64,000 bases of DNA from Pseudoroseicyclus aestuarii (lineage in GTDB: Bacteria; Pseudomonadota; Alphaproteobacteria; Rhodobacterales; Rhodobacteraceae). The notes under the pieces were generated by a model. That model was not told where the DNA came from and ran no database searches. It saw only the letters and a program-made list of their open reading frames with translations. The stretch is from NCBI RefSeq assembly GCF_003217255.1, contig NZ_QJTE01000001.1:310001-374000 (forward strand). The letters are read 5' to 3'. Position numbers and translations under genes: made by a program. Below, piece after piece: positions 1 to 9,310 of this stretch (positions are counted from its first letter, which is position 1; every line of letters begins with the position of its first letter).

Positions 1-346
1 ATTGCACCGGCTGCAGCGTCTCGGGGTCGCGGTAGAGGCCGACGAAGCCGACGCGGGCGGCGGGGATCAGCTCGAGAATCCCGTCGAGAAGGCCGTTGCC
101 GGCCCGCAGGATCGAGATCAGCGCCAGCTTCTTGCCCTCGATCACCGGGGCCTCCATCGGGTCGAGCGGCGTCTGGATCGAGAGGCTGCCCATCGGCAGG
201 CTGCGCGTGACCTCGTAGGCCAGAAGATGGCTGATCTCGCGCAGGAGCTGGCGGAAACTGGCGGTCGATGTCTCCTGCTGGCGCATCAGCGTCAGCTTGT
301 GCTGCACCAGGGGATGATCGACGATGGTGAGATGCGGATCGCTCAT
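1..346 (-). CDS. upp: Uracil phosphoribosyltransferase (5' part, runs off window)
   Basis: Converts uracil and PRPP to UMP in pyrimidine salvage, in the cytoplasm. The reverse strand reads from an ATG at 346 without a stop to the window edge, giving the first 115 residues of a family of about 210. It starts [19 protein letters not shown], which is the typical Upp opening, and carries the conserved [12 protein letters not shown] segment followed by [13 protein letters not shown]. The uracil- and PRPP-binding C-terminal half lies outside the window. Identification is by motif recognition and is strong. A lipoprotein gene on the same strand lies 91 bases upstream of its start, so co-transcription is possible. 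Confidence 0.93.
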   Translation of the reverse strand, partial: MSDPHLTIVDHPLVQHKLTLMRQQETSTASFRQLLREISHLLAYEVTRSLPMGSLSIQTPLDPMEAPVIEGKKLALISILRAGNGLLDGILELIPAARVGFVGLYRDPETLQPVQ

Positions 347-437
347 GCGGCCTCCGGTGGGAATGATGGACTGGCCCCTCGTGCCACGAAGCGGCGGGGC
401 AAGGCCAGACGCAAGCGGGCCGGGCCGGGCGGGGCCC

Positions 438-944
438 TCAGCGGGCGTTCATCCGCGCCAGCTCCTCGGGCGAGACCGCGACGAGGCCGAGCGCCCGCGC
501 CGCCTCCAGCGACAAGAGCGCCGAATCGAGGCCGCGGAGGCGCTGGTAGCTGCGCACCGCCGCCAGCGTCGCCGGATCGAGCGCGCCGGTGACGGGCCCC
601 GGATGATGCCCGCGGGTGACGAGCGCGCGCTGCAGCGCCTCCGTCAGGGCGGGGGTATAGGCCGGCGGGCAGAGCACCTCGAAGCGCACCGCCTGCCGCT
701 CTCGCAGGATGCGTTGGCGCCTGTCGTTGCGCCAGACCGCCCGCCCGCCCGAGGCCCGCTCGGGCGCCTGCTGCGAGACCGTCTCGATCACCGCGGGCGT
801 GGTGTCGCGCCCGAAGCAGCGCCCGCCCTCGCCAGCCTCGACCGCGGCCACCATGAAGGCGGGCAGGGTCGTGGCGGGGGGGCGCGCGCAGCCGCCGAGG
901 GCCACGGCGAGCAGGAGCAGGAGGAGGGCGCGGCAGGCTGGCAC
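438..944 (-). CDS. Peptidoglycan-binding-domain lipoprotein
   Basis: A 168-residue exported protein. Residues 1-18 are a hydrophobic signal peptide ending in the lipobox LGGC, so Cys19 should be lipid-modified. A C-terminal segment (about residues 95-150, with [21 protein letters not shown]) matches the PG_binding_1 repeat pattern of a short helical domain with G-x-x-D-P-x-T. The middle has three cysteines that could form disulfides. The protein is probably anchored in the outer or inner membrane facing the periplasm and touching peptidoglycan. No catalytic domain is visible. It lies upstream of upp on the same strand, but a functional link is not evident. Confidence 0.8.
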   Translation of the reverse strand: MPACRALLLLLLAVALGGCARPPATTLPAFMVAAVEAGEGGRCFGRDTTPAVIETVSQQAPERASGGRAVWRNDRRQRILRERQAVRFEVLCPPAYTPALTEALQRALVTRGHHPGPVTGALDPATLAAVRSYQRLRGLDSALLSLEAARALGLVAVSPEELARMNAR

Positions 945-1450
945 GGGCGGGGCCTTGGCTGGGACGGGTGCGGGGGAGCCTAGGCCCTCGCGCGGTCTAC
1001 ATCCAGAGCGGGTTTATTTATCGCCCAGCGGTTGTTCTGGCGGCAGTGGCGGAGCCTCCGGCGGGGATATTTTGAAAGAGAAGAAAGAGGGGGGGCGTCG
1101 GGCCCCGGCGGCGCAGGTTGGGCCCGTTGCGGCCGGTGGTAGTGAGCGGTGGGGGGGCGGGCGGTCGGGCCCCGGTGCCTGGCGCGAGGATGCCAGCGGG
1201 CGCGCGGGGCATGACGGGCGGCTGCCGGTCCGCTACCGGGGCGCCGCGGCATCGAGAGGCAGGGCGGTGATGGACATGACGGTTCTGGCACGCGGGGAGC
1301 TGGCTCTGCGCATTGCGGAGGGCGCGACGATGAGGGGGAGTTTTGCGGCCAGAGATCGCACCGCTAGGTCGAAAAGTATTGCTTTCAGAGCGATCCGGTC
1401 CTCCTGGGAATCCTTGCCGGGGAGATGAGCGCCATTCGTCTGGCTGGGGC
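945..1450. other. Long intergenic stretch without a convincing gene
   Basis: About 500 bases between the lipoprotein start and the pyrE-like remnant. Open frames exist on both strands, but they are rich in Arg, Pro and Gly, lack ribosome sites and resemble no family, as expected for random high-GC DNA. The only recognisable content is a copy of a GC/AT-core repeat at 1054-1094. The region next to the pseudogene may be decayed coding sequence, but I cannot align anything before about 1451. Confidence 0.6.
1054..1094 (+). repeat. Intergenic repeat, copy A (GCCTCCGGCGGGGATATTTT core)
   Basis: The element reads a GC-rich block, then GATATTTT, then a purine tract (GAAAGAGAAGAAAGAGG). The reverse complement of 11741-11780 is nearly identical across about 35 bases, so these are two copies of one element in opposite orientation. 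Related elements with a GAGTATTT core occur at 10512-10566 and 60284-60334. Unlike the other three copies, this one has no intact gene directly upstream of it in sense orientation. Confidence 0.75.
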
Positions 1451-1791
1451 GAGATTATCGCCGGGCGCGGGAAGGGCGGGATCCCCCTCGTCGTGGCAGT
1501 GAGCCTCGAGACGGGCCTGCCGGCGGCTGTCCTGCGCAAGGAGGCCAAGACCTAGGGCACCTGTTGCGCCATCGAGGGGCAGGACGTCGCCGGCAATTTG
1601 GTCGTCTTCGCTTGGGACATTATCAGCAGAGGCGGCGAGGTGGCCTCCGCGCAGGGCAAGGCTCTGGCGGAAGGGGGCAGGTCTTGGCGGTGGTCTGCGC
1701 GATCTGGCGCGCGGAGGGCGCGGGGCGGATCGAAGGCGTGCCGTCGCTAGCCGCCCAGCCGCTCTTCACGCGGGCCGACCTGGCGCCGTGA
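1451..1791 (+). pseudogene. pyrE: Decayed orotate phosphoribosyltransferase-like remnant
   Basis: Conceptual translation shows the C-terminal two thirds of a PyrE of the VRKEAKxYGT subtype: GGIPLVVAVSLETGLP, then VLRKEAKT, then a TAG stop at 1553-1555 where the family has Tyr, then GTCCAIEGQDVAG and VVFAWDIISRGG. At a run of five Gs (1673-1677) the frame must shift to continue as QVLAVVCAIWRAEG and end with PLFTRADLAP and a TGA at 1789-1791. The PRPP loop, normally E-D-V-(I/V)-(S/T)-x-G-G, has Trp in place of the Glu. Nothing recognisable remains of the N-terminal domain. In-frame stop, frameshift and active-site change together argue for a dead gene, presumably replaced by a functional pyrE elsewhere. 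Confidence 0.72.
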
Positions 1792-1841
1792 GGCTTGATG
1801 AGGCGGGCCGGCGTCGATCTCTATCGGCGGGCCCGCCCCCC

Positions 1842-3113
1842 TCAGATCGGCAGGAACTCTGCCGGGTCCTGGCTGTCCATGCCGCGCCGCACCTCGAAGT
1901 GCAGCAGCGCGGGATCGCCGGGCGCGACCTTGCCGATGGTCTGGCCGCGGCTGACGCTGGCGCCGCGGGTCACCGTCAGATCGCCGACATGGGTGTAGAC
2001 GGTCAGCAGATCGCCCTCGTGCCGGATCACGACGATCTGCACCCCGTCCGTATCGGTGGTGATCGCCGCCACGGTGCCGGCATCGGCAGCCTTGACCGCA
2101 CTGCCGGCGGCGGCGCCGATGTCGATGCCGTCGTTCCGGCCGCGGCTGTACTCGCGGATGATGCTGCCCGAGGCGGGCATCGCCAGCGTGCTGGCGCGGG
2201 CCGGGGCGGTGCTTTCGCCGATGTCGGGGGCCGGAGTCGCGGGCGCGGGCTCCGCCGCGGGCGCGGCGGCCGGGGCCTCGTCCTCGGGAAGGGGGGCCGA
2301 GGCGCTGGGCGGCGTCGGCGTCGGGCTGCCCTCGCCCGGCTCGGTCACCGGCATCTCCTGCACGGGCTGCGGCGCGGGGGAGGCCGATTGCGGCAGAAGC
2401 AGGTACTGCCCCTCGCGGATCGCGAGATCGGGGCCGAGGCCGTTCCATTCGGCGATGGTGCGCACCGGCACGCCGTACTGGCGGGCGATCGCATAGACCG
2501 TCTCGCCGCGCTGCACCTGGTGGCGCAGCGGCTCCGGCCCCGGCGCGCTTGCGGCGCTGGAGGAGGCGCTGCTGGTGCTGCCGGGGGTGACCGGCGCGGG
2601 CGTGGGCGCGGGGGCCGGGGCGGCGGCCTGCGGCTGCACCGGCGTCGGCCCGGCGCGGTCGATCGCGGCGCTGGCGAGGCTGGTGACGTCGATCCGCGAT
2701 CCGGCGGCCGAGGGCAGGGGCTGCGTCGGGGCGGCGGCCTGCGGCGCTGCGGGCTCCGTCACGCGGGTCGGCAGGGCGAGGATCTCGCCCTCGCGCAGCG
2801 GGCTGTCGGGCTCAATCCCGTTGTAGCGGGCGAGGCCGTCGGCATCGAGGCCGAGGCGCTGGGCCACGGCGCGGGCGGTATCGCCCTCGCGCGCCGCGAC
2901 GACCTGGTAATTGGGGTAGGACATCACGCCGCGCGCATCCGGCTGCGGCCGGGAGGGCAGGTCCTGCACCGCGCCCGAGGTGTCGAAGCCGTTGCCGAGG
3001 CCGCGCATGTCGACGTCGATCGGCCGACTGCACCCCGCGACAAGCGCGAAGGCGGCGGCTGAAATCAGCAGGGAGCGGGCGGGATGCGGCATCGGCTCGT
3101 CCTTGGTGGTCAT
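1842..3113 (-). CDS. nlpD: NlpD-like LysM/LytM (M23) lipoprotein
   Basis: A 423-residue envelope protein. A signal peptide ends in the lipobox VAGC (Cys28 from the first ATG; a second ATG at residue 8 gives a more compact signal). LysM domains lie at about 68-115 and 197-241, separated by long Pro/Ala linkers, and an M23 (LytM) domain fills about 317-423. The zinc-binding residues are lost: the usual HxGID is NDGID and the final HxH is LLH. Family knowledge says such degenerate LytM proteins activate cell-wall amidases during division rather than cut peptidoglycan themselves. It follows pcm by 64 bases on the same strand, the usual surE-pcm-nlpD order. Confidence 0.9.
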   Translation of the reverse strand: MTTKDEPMPHPARSLLISAAAFALVAGCSRPIDVDMRGLGNGFDTSGAVQDLPSRPQPDARGVMSYPNYQVVAAREGDTARAVAQRLGLDADGLARYNGIEPDSPLREGEILALPTRVTEPAAPQAAAPTQPLPSAAGSRIDVTSLASAAIDRAGPTPVQPQAAAPAPAPTPAPVTPGSTSSASSSAASAPGPEPLRHQVQRGETVYAIARQYGVPVRTIAEWNGLGPDLAIREGQYLLLPQSASPAPQPVQEMPVTEPGEGSPTPTPPSASAPLPEDEAPAAAPAAEPAPATPAPDIGESTAPARASTLAMPASGSIIREYSRGRNDGIDIGAAAGSAVKAADAGTVAAITTDTDGVQIVVIRHEGDLLTVYTHVGDLTVTRGASVSRGQTIGKVAPGDPALLHFEVRRGMDSQDPAEFLPI

Positions 3114-3177
3114 TCGGGTCCTCGTTTGGCCCGGCAGGGCGGCGCAGGCAAGCCCCCTGCCGCGGCCTCGGCGGCAA

Positions 3178-3819
3178 TCATTCCTCGCCCATGCCTTCGA
3201 CCAGCGGCACGAAGCGGACCTTGCGCAACTCGCTGTAGTCGAAGCCGTCTTCCGTGCGGGTCACGCGGATCAGGCTTTGCACCGTATCGGACTGGCCCAC
3301 GGGCAGGACCATGACGCCGCCAACGCGCAGCTGCGCCAGCAGGGGCGAGGGCGGATCCTCGGCTGCGGCGGTCACGAGGATGCGGTCGAAGGGCGCCTGC
3401 TCGGGCAGGCCGTGGCTGCCGTCGCCGGTGACGGCGGTGATGTTGCCGATGCCGAGCGCCTCGAAGGTGGCGCGCGCCTCGATCACCAGCCGGCGGTAGC
3501 GGTCGACGGTATAGACCCGCCGCGCCAGCTGCGACAGGATCGCTGCCTGGTAGCCCGAGCCTGTCCCCACCTCGAGCACCTTGTCGCGCGGATTGACCTC
3601 GAGCGCCTGGGTCATCAGCCCCACGACCGAAGGCTGGCTGATGGTCTGGCCGCAGGCGATGGGCAGCGGCGTGTCCTGATAGGCGCGCTCGGCGAAGAGG
3701 CCGCGCAGGAAGCTGGCGCGATCCGTCCGCTCCATCGCCGAGAGGACGCGCCCATCCGTCACCCCGCGCGAGCGCAGCGCGAAGAGGAACTGCATCTTCT
3801 CCTCGGCGCCCCAGGTCAT
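3178..3819 (-). CDS. pcm: Protein-L-isoaspartate O-methyltransferase
   Basis: Repairs isomerised Asp/Asn residues in ageing proteins by SAM-dependent methylation. The 213-residue frame starts at the ATG at 3819 ([13 protein letters not shown]), two bases after the surE stop codon, so translation is probably coupled. The family motifs are visible: the TISQP loop, the SAM-binding [15 protein letters not shown], and post-motif DRILVTAA. The reading frame is open far upstream through surE, but that extension is antisense-like noise in another frame of surE. Length and motifs fit the PCMT family fully. Confidence 0.95.
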   Translation of the reverse strand: MTWGAEEKMQFLFALRSRGVTDGRVLSAMERTDRASFLRGLFAERAYQDTPLPIACGQTISQPSVVGLMTQALEVNPRDKVLEVGTGSGYQAAILSQLARRVYTVDRYRRLVIEARATFEALGIGNITAVTGDGSHGLPEQAPFDRILVTAAAEDPPSPLLAQLRVGGVMVLPVGQSDTVQSLIRVTRTEDGFDYSELRKVRFVPLVEGMGEE

Positions 3820-3821
3820 CG

Positions 3822-4616
3822 TCAGTCCGCGCGCCCGAGGCTGGCGGTCAGCCCGTCCAGAAGGTCGTGGGCGGTCAGGTCGGCGCGCATCGGCGTGATC
3901 GAGACGTAGCCGTCCATGTTGTCCTGCGCATCGGTGCCGGGCCCGGTGGGCAGATCCTGCCGCCCGCCCTTGATCCAGAAAAAGCGGCGCCCGCCGGGCG
4001 AGTTCATCGGCTCGATCCCGAAGCCGCGGCTGCGGCGGAAGCCCTGACGCCCGACGCGCATGCCCTGCACCTCGTCGGCGGGGCAGGCGGGGAAGTTCAC
4101 GTTGTAGAAGGGGACGTAATCGCCGTCCCCGCCCCAGGTGCCGTGATCGAGAAGGCGCCGCACGACATCGGTGCCATGGGCGCGCGCGGCCTCGAAGGGG
4201 TCCTCCAACTCGCGGTTGCCGGGGCCGTAGTACTGCGACAGCGCGATCGCGGGCAGCCCGTGCAGAGCCGCCTCCATCGCGCCGCCGATGGTGCCCGAAT
4301 AGACCGCGTTCTCGGCGGAGTTGTTGCCCCGGTTCACGCCCGAGAGGACGAGGTCGGGCGCCGTCTCCATCACCTCGTGGATCGCGGCGATCACGCAATC
4401 GGCGGGGGAGCCTTCGGCGGCGAAGCGGCGGGGGCCAAACTGCGAGATCATCGTCGGGCGGGTGTAGCTGATGCAATGGCCGACGCCGGACTGTTCGAAG
4501 GCCGGGGCGACGCACCAGACCTCGCCGCCGGGGCCCGCGATATCGGTCGCGATCGCCTCGAGCACCTCGAGGCCGGGCGCGTTGATGCCGTCGTCGTTCG
4601 TGATCAGTACCCGCAC
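3822..4616 (-). CDS. surE: 5'/3'-nucleotidase SurE
   Basis: A 264-residue survival-protein-family nucleotidase that removes phosphate from nucleoside monophosphates and is linked to stationary-phase survival. The N terminus [16 protein letters not shown] holds the metal-binding Asp pair, and [12 protein letters not shown] and [11 protein letters not shown] supply the other conserved Ser and Asn ligands. It is the first gene of the leftward surE-pcm-nlpD set. In many relatives serS and tatABC precede surE; here the upstream neighbour is a divergent sugar ABC transporter, so synteny is broken at this point. Confidence 0.96.
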   Translation of the reverse strand: MRVLITNDDGINAPGLEVLEAIATDIAGPGGEVWCVAPAFEQSGVGHCISYTRPTMISQFGPRRFAAEGSPADCVIAAIHEVMETAPDLVLSGVNRGNNSAENAVYSGTIGGAMEAALHGLPAIALSQYYGPGNRELEDPFEAARAHGTDVVRRLLDHGTWGGDGDYVPFYNVNFPACPADEVQGMRVGRQGFRRSRGFGIEPMNSPGGRRFFWIKGGRQDLPTGPGTDAQDNMDGYVSITPMRADLTAHDLLDGLTASLGRAD

Positions 4617-4721
4617 AAGGGCCTCCGCCTGTTTTGCCGTGCCGCCTGCTTATGCGAGGGGCGGCGGGGCAGCAAGGCGGGGGCTGTGGGCCGGACCCGC
4701 GCCCGCCCCGCCAGAACCACC

Positions 4722-4749
4722 TTGAGGTGTGGCGTGATTTCGCTAGGCT
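4722..4749 (+). promoter_or_regulatory. Candidate sigma-70-type promoter of the sugar ABC operon
   Basis: TTGAGG at 4722-4727 and TAGGCT at 4744-4749 are separated by 16 bases, ahead of the ABC ATPase start at 4797. It lies in a 180-base divergent region between surE and the transporter. The -10 match is weak and no transcription data are available. Confidence 0.35.
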
Positions 4750-4796
4750 ACCTCTGCGGCAGGGCGCGCCGGGGAGGGCGCGCGCCGCGAGGGAGG

Positions 4797-6346
<1,550 letters not shown>

Positions 6347-6350
<4 letters not shown>

Positions 6351-7348
6351 GCAGCGTCAGCGATACCGCCCCGAAACCGCAGCGCCGGCTGCCCGACCTG
6401 CACGTGCTGGGGCCGATCCTGGCGCTGGTGGCGCTGATCGTGATCGGGGCTGCGATGAATTCCAACTTCCTCAGCTATGCCAATATCACCAATGTCCTCG
6501 CCCGCTCGGCCTTCATCGGGATCATCGCGGTCGGCATGACCTTCGTGATCACTGCAGGCGAGCTGGACCTTTCGGTCGGGTCGATGGCGGCCTTCATCGC
6601 GGGGCTGATGATCCTCGTGATGAACGGCGCGCTGGCGGGGATGGGCGCGGGGCTGGGGGTGATCGTCCTCGGCATCGGCGCGGCCCTCGTCGCGGGGCTG
6701 GCGGCGGGCTGGATCAACGGGGTCCTGATCACCACCATGCGGATCGAGGCCTTCATCGTCACGCTGGGCACCATGGGCATCTACCGCAGCCTCGTCACAT
6801 GGCTGGCCGATGGCGGCACGCTCAGCCTCGATTTCGGGCTGCGCACGGCGATGCAGCCGCTTTATTATGGTGGGATCCTCGGGATCTCCTGGCCGATCAT
6901 CGTCTTTGCCGTCGTGGCGCTGCTGGGCGAGGGGGCGATGCGGATGACCCGTTTCGGCCGCTACTGCGCCGCCATCGGCTCGAACGACCAAGTGGCGCGC
7001 TACTCCTCGGTCGACGTGAACCGGGTGCGGCTGCTGACCTACGTGCTGCTGGGGCTGCTCGTGGGGGTGGCGACGGTGATGTACGTGCCCCGCCTCGGCA
7101 GCGCCTCTTCCGCCACCGGCGTCTTGTGGGAGCTTGAGGCCATCGCCGCCGTCATCATCGGGGGCACCACGCTCAAGGGCGGCTTCGGACGGGTCTGGGG
7201 CAGCGTGGTCGGCGTGCTGATCCTCGGGCTGATCGGCAATATCCTGAACCTGACGGACTGGGTCAGCCCCTACCTCAACGGGGCGATCCAGGGCGTCATC
7301 ATCGTTCTCGCTGTGATCCTGCAGCGCGAAGGCAAGGCCGGCGCCTGA
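6347..7348 (+). CDS. Ribose/xylose-type sugar ABC transporter permease
   Basis: A 333-residue inner-membrane permease of the RbsC/BPD_transp_2 family. It has about eight to ten hydrophobic segments and the family signatures GMTFVITAGELDLSVGS near residue 70 and IIGGTTLKGGFG near residue 270. The ATG overlaps the ATPase stop by four bases. The substrate-binding protein gene follows after 29 bases. The order ATPase-permease-binding protein is usual for ribose-class systems, with one permease acting as a homodimer. Confidence 0.92.
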
Positions 7349-7377
7349 CCGCCGGCTGCATGAGGGAGGAGACCTCG

Positions 7378-8325
7378 ATGACAAAACTGATGAGTACCGC
7401 CGCCGCGCTGGCGCTGCTGGCCAGCCCCGCGCTGGCGCAGGAGGATGAGACGCAGGTGATCGGCGTGTCGATCCCGGCGGCGACGCATGGCTGGGCCGGC
7501 GGCATGAACTTTCACGCACAGGAAACCATCGACCGGCTGGAAGAGACCTACCCGCAGCTCGACTTCGTGCTCGCCACCGCCTCGGACCCGGCCAAGCAGG
7601 TCTCGGACATCGAGGACATGGTGGCCGCGCGCGGCATCGACGCGCTGGTGGTGCTGCCCTTCGAGAGCGAGCCCTTGACCGGCCCCGTCGCCTCCATCGC
7701 CGAGCAGGGGATCTGGATCACCGTGGTGGACCGCGGCCTCTCGGAAGAGGGGATCGAGGATCTTTATGTCGCGGGCGACAACCCCGGCTTCGGCCGCGTC
7801 TCGGGCGAGTTCGTGGCCGAGCAGCTGCCCGAGGGCGGCGATATCGTCGTGCTGCGCGGCATCCCGACCGCCATCGACAACGAGCGGGTCGAGGGCTTCG
7901 AGACCGCGATCGAGGGCAAGGGCATCAACGTCATTGGGATGGAGCACGGCAACTGGAACCGTGACGACAGCTTCACCGTGATGCAGGACTTCCTGTCGCG
8001 CCATCCGCAGATCGACGCGGTCTGGGCCTCGGACGACGACATGGCGGTGGGCGTTCTGGCCGCCATCGAGGCGGCGGGGCGCGATGACGTGCAGTTCGTT
8101 CTCGGCGGCGCCGGCATGAAGGAGATGATCGACCTCGTCCGGCAGGGCGACGAGATGATCCCGGCCGACGTGACCTATCCGCCGGCGATGATCTCGACCG
8201 CGATCGAGCTGACGGCCGTGGGCCTCGTCTCCGGCGCGCCGGTCTCGGGGGAGTTCACCATCGGCTCGGTGCTGGTCACGCAGGAGAACGCGGACCAGTA
8301 CTACTACCCCGACAGCCCGTTCTAG
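7378..8325 (+). CDS. Periplasmic sugar-binding protein (Peripla_BP_4 type)
   Basis: A 315-residue periplasmic protein that delivers substrate to the transporter above. The start at 7378 has AGGGAGGA eight bases before it. Residues 1-20 form a signal peptide (LALLASPALAQ, cleavage after ALA). The body follows the ribose-binding fold: VIGVSIPAATHGWAGG, DALVVLPFESEP, and DAVWASDDDMAVGVLAA. Substrate is not predictable; family members bind ribose, xylose, galactose and various polyols. No kinase, isomerase or regulator accompanies the operon. Confidence 0.88.
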   Translation: MTKLMSTAAALALLASPALAQEDETQVIGVSIPAATHGWAGGMNFHAQETIDRLEETYPQLDFVLATASDPAKQVSDIEDMVAARGIDALVVLPFESEPLTGPVASIAEQGIWITVVDRGLSEEGIEDLYVAGDNPGFGRVSGEFVAEQLPEGGDIVVLRGIPTAIDNERVEGFETAIEGKGINVIGMEHGNWNRDDSFTVMQDFLSRHPQIDAVWASDDDMAVGVLAAIEAAGRDDVQFVLGGAGMKEMIDLVRQGDEMIPADVTYPPAMISTAIELTAVGLVSGAPVSGEFTIGSVLVTQENADQYYYPDSPF

Positions 8326-8332
8326 GGCCCCT

Positions 8333-8364
8333 GCGGCCCGGCGCCCTGTCGGGGGCCGGGCCGC
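8333..8364. terminator. GC hairpin between convergent genes
   Basis: GCGGCCCGGC (8333-8342) pairs perfectly with GCCGGGCCGC (8355-8364) around a 12-base loop. It lies between the sugar-binding-protein stop (8325) and the GST stop (8370), so it can serve both strands. There is no T tract, so termination efficiency is uncertain; it may instead protect the binding-protein mRNA 3' end. Confidence 0.55.
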
Positions 8365-8369
8365 GAGCG

Positions 8370-9071
8370 TCAGTCGCGCTTGCCGAAGAGCGCCTGCTGC
8401 TGCTCTTTGGTATGCGGCTGGGTGGAGCGCTTGTCCTCGGCCACGGCGCGGCCCTTCTGCACGGCGGGCCGCTCTCCGACCGCCTTCAGCCAGCGCGCGA
8501 GGTTCGGCTTGTCGTCCAGCGTCTGCCGCTGGCCTTCCCAGCCCTGCGCCCAGGGCCAGATCGCCATGTCGGCGATGGAGTAGAAGTCGCCCGCGACGAA
8601 TTCGCCCTTCGCCAGCTGCCGGTCGAGAACGCCGTAAAGCCGCGCGACCTCGTTGCGATAGCGGTCCTGCGCATAGGGCAGATCCTGCCCCATCTGCGGC
8701 GCGTATTTCAGGAAGTGATGCGCCTGCCCGGCCATGGGGCCGAGGCCGCCCATCTGCCACATCAGCCATTGGTCCACCGCGATCCGGTCCGCCTGTGTCG
8801 GGCCGCAGAACTGCCCGGTCTTGCGCGCGAGGTACTGCAGGATCGCGCCGCTCTCGAAGATGCTGACGGGCTGGCCGTCGGGCCCCTCGGGATCGGTGAT
8901 CGCGGGCATCCGGTTGTTCGGCGCGATCTTCAGGAACTCCGGCTCGAACTGCTGGCCGGCGCCGATGTCGACGAGGTGGACCTCGTAGGGCAGGCCCATC
9001 TCCTCGAGCGCGATGGTGATCTTCCAGCCGTTCGGCGTGGGCCAGTAGTGCAGGGCGATGGGGGCGGGCAT
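8370..9071 (-). CDS. Glutathione S-transferase, YfcG/Nu-class-like
   Basis: A 233-residue cytoplasmic thioredoxin-fold GST. The N-terminal WPTPNGWKITIALEE and FLKIAPNNRMPAI with FESGAILQYLA match the YfcG/YghU (Nu) class, whose members act as glutathione-dependent disulfide reductases and peroxidases. The helical C-terminal domain covers about residues 95-215 (VDQWLMWQMGGLGPM, DMAIWPWAQGW). It is divergent from metZ and convergent with the sugar transporter. Physiological substrate is unknown. Confidence 0.88.
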   Translation of the reverse strand: MPAPIALHYWPTPNGWKITIALEEMGLPYEVHLVDIGAGQQFEPEFLKIAPNNRMPAITDPEGPDGQPVSIFESGAILQYLARKTGQFCGPTQADRIAVDQWLMWQMGGLGPMAGQAHHFLKYAPQMGQDLPYAQDRYRNEVARLYGVLDRQLAKGEFVAGDFYSIADMAIWPWAQGWEGQRQTLDDKPNLARWLKAVGERPAVQKGRAVAEDKRSTQPHTKEQQQALFGKRD

Positions 9072-9142
9072 GGGGTTCTCCTGTTGCGGCGCTTGGCCCC
9101 CAGAATGAGGCTCGCGCAGCCGTGGGCAAGGGGAAGGGCGCC

Positions 9143-9171
9143 TTGACCGGGCGCCCCGCTGCCTCTAAGCG
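9143..9171 (+). promoter_or_regulatory. Candidate promoter of the SAM-II/metZ transcript
   Basis: TTGACC at 9143-9148, a 17-base spacer, then TAAGCG at 9166-9171. The -35 box is good and the -10 box is weak, but the predicted start near 9178 falls exactly at the first paired base of the riboswitch, which supports the assignment. Confidence 0.45.
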
Positions 9172-9178
9172 GGCGGAT

Positions 9179-9230
9179 GTGGTGCTTTGTAGCCGGATTG
9201 CGGGCCACGTTAAACAAACCGCTAAAGAGG
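9179..9230 (+). ncRNA. SAM-II riboswitch aptamer (metA RNA motif)
   Basis: The sequence shows the compact SAM-II pseudoknot. P1 is GTGG (9179-9182) with CCAC (9205-9208). The first loop holds TGCTTTGT and CCGGATTGCGG. The hallmark CACGTTAAAC follows P1, and P2 is GCGG (9200-9203) with CCGC (9219-9222), leading into the conserved GCTAAAGAGG. This class binds S-adenosylmethionine and, in alphaproteobacteria, sits ahead of methionine-synthesis genes. Here it lies about 80 bases upstream of metZ and is followed by a terminator, so ligand binding probably acts on transcription. The loop has GCTTT where GATTT is usual. Confidence 0.9.
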
Positions 9231-9249
9231 TGCCCGACGCAGTTCCCGC

Positions 9250-9281
9250 GCCCCGCACCCTTAAAAGGTCCGGGGCTTTTT
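9250..9281 (+). terminator. Intrinsic terminator of the SAM-II riboswitch leader
   Basis: GCCCCG (9250-9255) pairs with CGGGGC (9271-9276), extended after one mismatch by ACC/GGT, and is followed by TTTTT (9277-9281). It lies between the aptamer and the metZ ribosome site, so it is the likely expression platform: when SAM is abundant, transcription should stop here. No alternative anti-terminator pairing is obvious to me. Confidence 0.7.
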
Positions 9282-9310
9282 CATTGGCCGCGAGGGGCCG
9301 GGAGGCGAGA

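Noticed and set aside
980-1548. Reverse-strand frames in the gap after the first lipoprotein
   Set aside because: Low-complexity Arg/Pro/Ala composition, no ribosome site and no family; they also overlap the repeat and the pseudogene.
3867-4796. An in-frame N-terminal extension of the ABC ATPase reaching back through surE
   Set aside because: It is antisense to surE; the ATPase domain begins after 4851 and no homolog has such an extension.
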